9,800 nt of DNA from Candidatus Kuenenia stuttgartensis (GTDB taxonomy: Bacteria > Bacteroidota > Bacteroidia > Chitinophagales > Chitinophagaceae). A program made the translations under genes and the position numbers. The notes below the pieces were generated by a model. The model saw only the letters and a program-made list of their open reading frames with translations. It was not told the origin of the DNA and did no database searches. The stretch covers positions 1 to 9,800 of the forward strand of contig CALQJH020000048.1 in the NCBI GenBank assembly GCA_943330835.2, read 5' to 3'. This document shows positions 6,733 through 9,800 of this stretch, piece after piece; position 1 is the stretch's first letter; each line of letters opens with the position of its first letter.

Positions 6733-8166
6733 TTATTGTAAATTGAAATAATTTGCGGCATTGTTAAAACATATATTTTTAACCAAACTTCCAATCCATT
6801 TCTCATCGTTAGGCATTAAACCTTTCTGCATTTCATCGCCGAGCAAATTACACAATACTCTTCTAAAATATTCATGTCTGGAAAAAGAAAGGAAGCTTCT
6901 GCTGTCCGTAATCATTCCCACGAATGTGCTTATCGTTCCCATATTAGACAAAGCGTTCAATTGCTTTTCAATGCCATCTTTTTGATCTAAGAACCACCAT
7001 CCAGAACCATATTGTATTTTACCTTTAGTTTTTCCATCATTAAAATTCCAACACATTGCAGCAAACATTTCATTGTCTGCTGGATTGTTATTGTATAAAA
7101 TAGTTTTTGCCAGCTCATCAGTTTTATCAAGTGCATCAAGAAATAATGATAAAGCTTGAGCCTGATTGAAATCTCCAATAGAGTCAACGCCTGCATCTGC
7201 ACCAATTGCATTCAATAATCTTGAGTTATTGTTTCTTAAAGCACCTAAATGAAATTGTTGCACCCATCCCTTTTTATGATAGAGATTACACAAGTGCATC
7301 AAAACAACTCCCTTAAATCTTTCCTGCTGAGAAAAAACAAGTACATTTTTGTCTTCTATATAATGCTTAAACTCATTTTCTAATGCTGTTGAATTTTCAA
7401 AATGAACTGGCATATTAAATAAACCATGATCTGACATTCTACAGCCCTTCTCATGAAAATAATTAAGTCTAATTTCCAATGCATGCAACAAATCGGACAA
7501 TTGAATAATCTTTACAGCGCTTACTTGTTCAAGTTTTTTAAGATACTCCATGAAGCTGCTTTTGTTAGATATATTAAATACTTTGTCGGGCCTAAACGAG
7601 GGCAATACTTTTATCCCGATATTGTTCTTATGAATATCTTGATGGTGATCAAGATTATCGCAAGGGTCATCAGTGGTGCCTAGCATTTGCACGTTGAATT
7701 GTTTTAAAATCCCTTGAGTAGAAAAATTTTCCTCTTGCAACAAGTCATTACAAGTTGAGTAAATTGATTGTGCAGAGGATGCGTTTAAATAAGTATTTAT
7801 GCCAAAGGGAAAGTTCAATTCCATTTGAGACCAATGAAATAAAGGATTGCGAACAGTTTCAGGGAAACAATTAGCCCAGGCCATGAATTTCTCTTCGTCA
7901 GTAGTATTGCCTGTAATGTATTTCTCTTCCACTCCCAATCCTCTCATTGCTCTCCATTTATAATGATCGCCACTTAACCAAATCTCTGTGAGATTTTTAA
8001 ATTTTTTATTTGCAGCAATTTCATCTGGCGCCAAGTGATTATGATAATCAATGATGGGCATATCTTTTGCATATTCATTAAACAATACTTTAGCCATCTC
8101 ATTGTGCAATAAGAAATCGTCATTGATTATTGTTTTCGAATGCTGTTCTTTCATTACATTAAACAT
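6733..8166 (-). CDS. uxaC: Glucuronate (uronate) isomerase UxaC
   Basis: Catalyses D-glucuronate to D-fructuronate (and D-galacturonate to D-tagaturonate), the first cytoplasmic step of hexuronate breakdown; a member of the amidohydrolase superfamily. The 477-residue protein aligns with remembered E. coli UxaC (470 aa) along its whole length: DDFLLHNEMAKVLFNEYAKD, DYHNHL with the metal-site HxH (H42, H44), GDHYKWRAMRGLGV (66-79), GTTDDP (163-168), KVLPSFRPDK, GWVQQFHLGALRNNN (from 300), YGSGWWFLDQKDG and TDSRSFLSFSRHEYFRR (420-436). The start is ATG 8166; Met5 (8154) is an equal alternative and would give MKEQHSK. No Shine-Dalgarno sequence is visible; the leader is A-rich. It lies 272 bp downstream of the SDR gene on the same strand, so they may be co-transcribed or have separate promoters. 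It looks intact. Confidence 0.96.
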   Translation of the reverse strand: MFNVMKEQHSKTIINDDFLLHNEMAKVLFNEYAKDMPIIDYHNHLAPDEIAANKKFKNLTEIWLSGDHYKWRAMRGLGVEEKYITGNTTDEEKFMAWANCFPETVRNPLFHWSQMELNFPFGINTYLNASSAQSIYSTCNDLLQEENFSTQGILKQFNVQMLGTTDDPCDNLDHHQDIHKNNIGIKVLPSFRPDKVFNISNKSSFMEYLKKLEQVSAVKIIQLSDLLHALEIRLNYFHEKGCRMSDHGLFNMPVHFENSTALENEFKHYIEDKNVLVFSQQERFKGVVLMHLCNLYHKKGWVQQFHLGALRNNNSRLLNAIGADAGVDSIGDFNQAQALSLFLDALDKTDELAKTILYNNNPADNEMFAAMCWNFNDGKTKGKIQYGSGWWFLDQKDGIEKQLNALSNMGTISTFVGMITDSRSFLSFSRHEYFRRVLCNLLGDEMQKGLMPNDEKWIGSLVKNICFNNAANYFNLQ

Positions 8167-8438
8167 TATTATTTTTTTAATAATTAATTTGAAGCAACCC
8201 CATTTCTTAATATCCTTAACTAAAATTCTGCTACTCCTCTTGATCAGCCTATTGCGGAATAATCAGGATTCTTTTCTTTTTCTTTTTTAGTTTCCTGTTA
8301 TCATATCTTGCAAGAGCTCTTTACATTTCTTGAATAGCATATTGGTTTTCTGCAATTTTTCTTTTTGAAATAAAAAGATCAATAGCAACTATTTTGTTGA
8401 AATTGACAGATGATTTATTGGTTAGTTTAGTAAACAAA
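8167..8438. other. Intergenic region between the SDR gene and uxaC
   Basis: 272 bp with no convincing gene. It is long for an internal operon gap and presumably carries uxaC regulatory signals, yet I find no good TAnnTTTG. Two small symmetric sites are visible: an 11-bp odd palindrome GTTTAGTAAAC at 8425-8435 just after the SDR stop, and CTTTTT-GAAAT-AAAAAG at 8361-8377, which could be a weak AT-only hairpin. A startless minus-strand frame at 8388-8287 ends in LFKKCKELLQDMITGN; it may be a gene scrap but could be chance. Confidence 0.45.
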
Positions 8439-9266
8439 TTACACTCCGCAGAAAGCATTAAATCCCCCATCAACAGTAACTTTTGTTCCTGTTACAAATT
8501 TTGATGCATCGCTAAGTAACCATATCAAGGCGCCATCTAAATCTTTAGGATTACCAAAACGATTGAAAGGCGTGTGATTGATTACCGAGCCGCCTCTTTC
8601 GGAGTATCCTCCATTTCCATCAGTTAACAATGTGCTGTTTTGTTCTGTCAAAAAGAACCCTGGCATGATTGCATTCATTCTGATTTTGTCTCCATGACGT
8701 TTAGCCATTTCCACTGCAAACCATTTTGTAAAAGAATCTACAGCAGCTTTACCCAAACTATATCCAAGTACTTTCGTTAAGGTTCTTTCAGCGCTTACAG
8801 ACGAAATATTAACGATGCTTCCGCCTCCATTTTCAGCAATGGCTTTTCCAAATATCAGCGTTGGTGAAACAGTTCCCCAAAGATTTACCTCCATTGCTTT
8901 TTTCATTCCATCGAGTTGAAGCGAAAAAACATCCTGTTCAGGTTGAACAATAGCTTCTGGTACATTTCCTCCTGCACCATTTACTAAGCCGTCAATTTTA
9001 CCGTATTTTTCAAGTACTTTATTTTTCGCCGCGATTAATTGATCTTCATTCATCACATCAGCGATAAGCGCGATGGCTTCTCCTCCATTTTTTATGATTT
9101 CTTCAACTCTTTCATTGGCAACTTTTTCATTCCTACCCAATACACCCACAATACCTCCTGCATTTGCAAGGGCTTTTATAAATGATAACCCTAAAACTCC
9201 TGTTGCGCCTGTTACAATAATTACTTTCCCTTTCAATGAAAAAATATCCGGTTCGTTTGTATTCAT
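8439..9266 (-). CDS. uxuB: SDR-family D-mannonate oxidoreductase (fructuronate reductase)
   Basis: 275-residue classical short-chain dehydrogenase/reductase. Rossmann motif TGATGVLG at 19-26, D70, NGAGG at 96-100 (the NNAG position), N128, catalytic SS at 155-156, Y169-xxx-K173, and a C-terminal KFVTGTKVTVDGGFNAF. Length, the GGNVPEAI segment and the FSLKGKVIIVTGATGVLG start resemble the Bacillus YjmF/UxuB-type mannonate oxidoreductases, which reduce D-fructuronate to D-mannonate with NAD(P)H. The uxaC gene next door, whose product makes fructuronate, supports this substrate. SDR substrate calls from sequence alone are uncertain, and a 2-deoxy-D-gluconate (KduD-like) dehydrogenase is the main alternative. 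The start at 9266 places the Rossmann fold at the usual distance. An IS3 remnant ends only 58 bp upstream, so the native upstream operon context has been cut. Confidence 0.85.
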   Translation of the reverse strand: MNTNEPDIFSLKGKVIIVTGATGVLGLSFIKALANAGGIVGVLGRNEKVANERVEEIIKNGGEAIALIADVMNEDQLIAAKNKVLEKYGKIDGLVNGAGGNVPEAIVQPEQDVFSLQLDGMKKAMEVNLWGTVSPTLIFGKAIAENGGGSIVNISSVSAERTLTKVLGYSLGKAAVDSFTKWFAVEMAKRHGDKIRMNAIMPGFFLTEQNSTLLTDGNGGYSERGGSVINHTPFNRFGNPKDLDGALIWLLSDASKFVTGTKVTVDGGFNAFCGV

Positions 9267-9301
9267 GTGTAAATATTTATTGTTTTTTTATATTCACTCG
9301 A

Positions 9302-9312
9302 GATAGCCTATC
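9302..9312. promoter_or_regulatory. 11-bp palindrome upstream of the SDR gene
   Basis: GATAG-C-CTATC is a perfect inverted repeat about 36 bp upstream of the SDR start, in the 58-bp stretch left between the gene and the IS end. It could be a regulator site for the hexuronate genes, but it is short and single. Confidence 0.2.
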
Positions 9313-9324
9313 CCTGCATTTAAT

Positions 9325-9464
9325 TGACCTGAAATAAGTTGACAAGTTTTAACCCAGATTTTTCAGCTAGTATTTTTTTGTAAATGTACGTGATTAGGTG
9401 TTTTTATACTGAGTGATAAAGATGGTCTTTTTTGATTGTGTAATTCTACAGCTTCATTAGCTAA
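9325..9464 (-). mobile_element. Right-end remnant of an IS3-family insertion sequence
   Basis: TGACCTGAAATAAGTTGACA at 9325-9344 has the TGA...GTTGACA layout of IS3-family ends in Bacteroidota. It lies 18 bp past the stop codon of an orfB C-terminal fragment on the minus strand, exactly where a right terminal repeat should be. The element would have extended to higher coordinates but breaks off near 9465, where the orfB frame meets TGA and other sequence follows. Confidence 0.65.
9363..9464 (-). pseudogene. IS3-family OrfB transposase, C-terminal fragment
   Basis: The frame reads LANEAVELHNQKRPSLSLSI followed by KTPNHVHLQKNTS and TGA at 9365-9363. The block EAVELxNxxRPxLSLxxKTPNxVH is the well-known C-terminal end of IS3-type OrfB integrases (rve_3 region). 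Only 33 residues remain; the DDE catalytic domain is gone. Confidence 0.7.
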
Positions 9465-9496
9465 TCAAAAACCTTCACCTCAACTACTGGATTGCT

Positions 9497-9559
9497 TAGT
9501 GAATTTTCATGGACAAGACACTGGAATTAGGGGGTCAATTTGAGTGAAATTTCCACCTT
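9497..9559. mobile_element. Possible second IS end (IS21-like), decayed
   Basis: Two related short blocks, TGAATTTTCATGG at 9500-9512 and TGAAATTTCCACC at 9545-9557, bracket AGGGGGTCAATTTGAGTG. Repeated TGAAATTTTCCA-like blocks around GGGGGTCA(A/G)TTTG recall the multi-repeat ends of some Bacteroidota IS21-family elements. No istA or istB coding sequence is present. This is pattern memory only. Confidence 0.25.
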
Positions 9560-9640
9560 ATGCTCGTGTAAACAAAGATTGATTATTGGTTATATTCTCA
9601 AATAAATCATTGTTCTATTACAAAAAATAGATTAAGTATA

Positions 9641-9688
9641 CCTAACTTTGGTACACAATAAATACATTTTTACCCTAACTTTGTTACA
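9641..9688 (+). promoter_or_regulatory. Duplicated TAACTTTG motif before the AAA ATPase gene
   Basis: CCTAACTTTGGTACA (9641-9655) and CCTAACTTTGTTACA (9674-9688) differ at one of 15 positions and lie 33 bp apart. Each contains TAACTTTG, a perfect match to the Bacteroidota -7 consensus TAnnTTTG. The upstream copy would give a ~30-nt leader. The downstream copy sits only 4 bp before the ATG, so it would give a nearly leaderless or internal transcript, or may instead serve as an operator. No well-spaced -33 TTG is seen for the first copy. Confidence 0.45.
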
Positions 9689-9800
9689 TGTTTCATAGAT
9701 TAATCAATAAAGAATTAGAAATTTGGTTGTCAAAACCTGACAGAAAACCTTTGGTAATCAGAGGTGCTCGTCAGGTAGGTAAAACAACCGTCATTAATCA
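9688..9800 (+). CDS. AAA-type ATPase (AAA_14/DUF4143-like), N-terminal part
   Basis: ATG at 9688 opens a frame that runs off the right edge, 37 codons visible: MFHRLINKELEIWL, then KPLVIRGARQVGKTTVIN. The Walker A motif GARQVGKT is at residues 26-33, preceded by the hydrophobic strand PLVIR. The short RxxxxELxxWLxxPxRKPLxIRGARQVGKT start is typical of the AAA_14 plus DUF4143 ATPases, which are ~370-430 residues when complete. Their role is poorly known, and they are patchily distributed and often found in accessory regions. Its position beside IS scars fits that. The rest of the gene is needed to confirm the DUF4143 domain. Confidence 0.85.
   Translation, partial: MFHRLINKELEIWLSKPDRKPLVIRGARQVGKTTVIN

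Noticed and set aside
6536..6751. 71-codon plus-strand ORF starting MAEKKQNL
   Set aside because: Its frame crosses from IS orfA-like sequence into the antisense of the uxaC 3' end, and better coding sense is seen in other frames. It is treated as a frameshifted IS fragment.
8287..8388. Minus-strand frame ending LFKKCKELLQDMITGN between the SDR gene and uxaC
   Set aside because: Short, no suitable start except an internal ATG, no recognisable family, and AT-rich DNA readily gives Lys/Leu-rich frames.
8307..8440. Another open minus frame (SSVNFNKIVAIDLFISKRK) after the SDR stop
   Set aside because: It has no start codon and overlaps the previous frame; there is no evidence which, if either, was ever translated.

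Overview
The window looks like an AT-rich chromosome segment from a member of the Bacteroidota, probably near Chitinophagaceae/Sphingobacteriia. The reasons are: two large secreted repeat proteins built from SprB-like and PKD/Ig-like modules; a C-terminal double Ca-loop (dockerin-like) domain of the kind common in that group; start sites with no Shine-Dalgarno sequence; and TAnnTTTG promoter elements. The taxonomic call is inference from protein style, not from a database match.

Left part (1-6262): two surface or secreted protein genes are transcribed divergently from a ~400 bp intergenic region. The left gene (minus strand, runs off the window) has a signal peptide, one PKD-like domain and at least four 49-residue repeats. 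The right gene (plus strand, 1646 aa) has a signal peptide, a charged Lys/Glu segment, an Asp-box beta-propeller, three Ig/PKD-like repeats, a Ser/Thr/Gly-rich beta domain, two SprB-like repeats and a dockerin-like C-terminus. Both look like adhesins or cell-surface binding proteins.

Middle (6278-6735): a zone of gene decay. The last ~74 codons of a dienelactone-hydrolase-family gene remain on the minus strand. They are cut by what looks like the left end of an IS3-family element: a terminal repeat at about 6501-6520, then a frameshifted orfA start. A short orphan C-terminal coding tail lies between this and uxaC.

Right part (6733-9266): two minus-strand genes of hexuronate catabolism, a D-mannonate oxidoreductase of the SDR type (uxuB-like) and glucuronate isomerase (uxaC). 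Together they interconvert glucuronate, fructuronate and mannonate. The next enzyme, mannonate dehydratase, is not in the window. Immediately upstream of the SDR gene is a second IS3-family remnant (terminal repeat 9325-9344 plus the last 33 codons of orfB). Its terminal repeat matches the one at 6501 in the same orientation, so the two hexuronate genes sit between two IS ends of one family. A further IS-end-like stretch (9497-9559) follows.

Right edge (9641-9800): a plus-strand AAA ATPase (Walker A, AAA_14/DUF4143 type) begins behind two near-identical copies of a TAACTTTG-containing motif 33 bp apart.

I see no rRNA, tRNA, CRISPR array or clearly new multi-gene system. The most informative structure is the set of IS scars around the hexuronate genes, and the repeat architecture of the two surface proteins.
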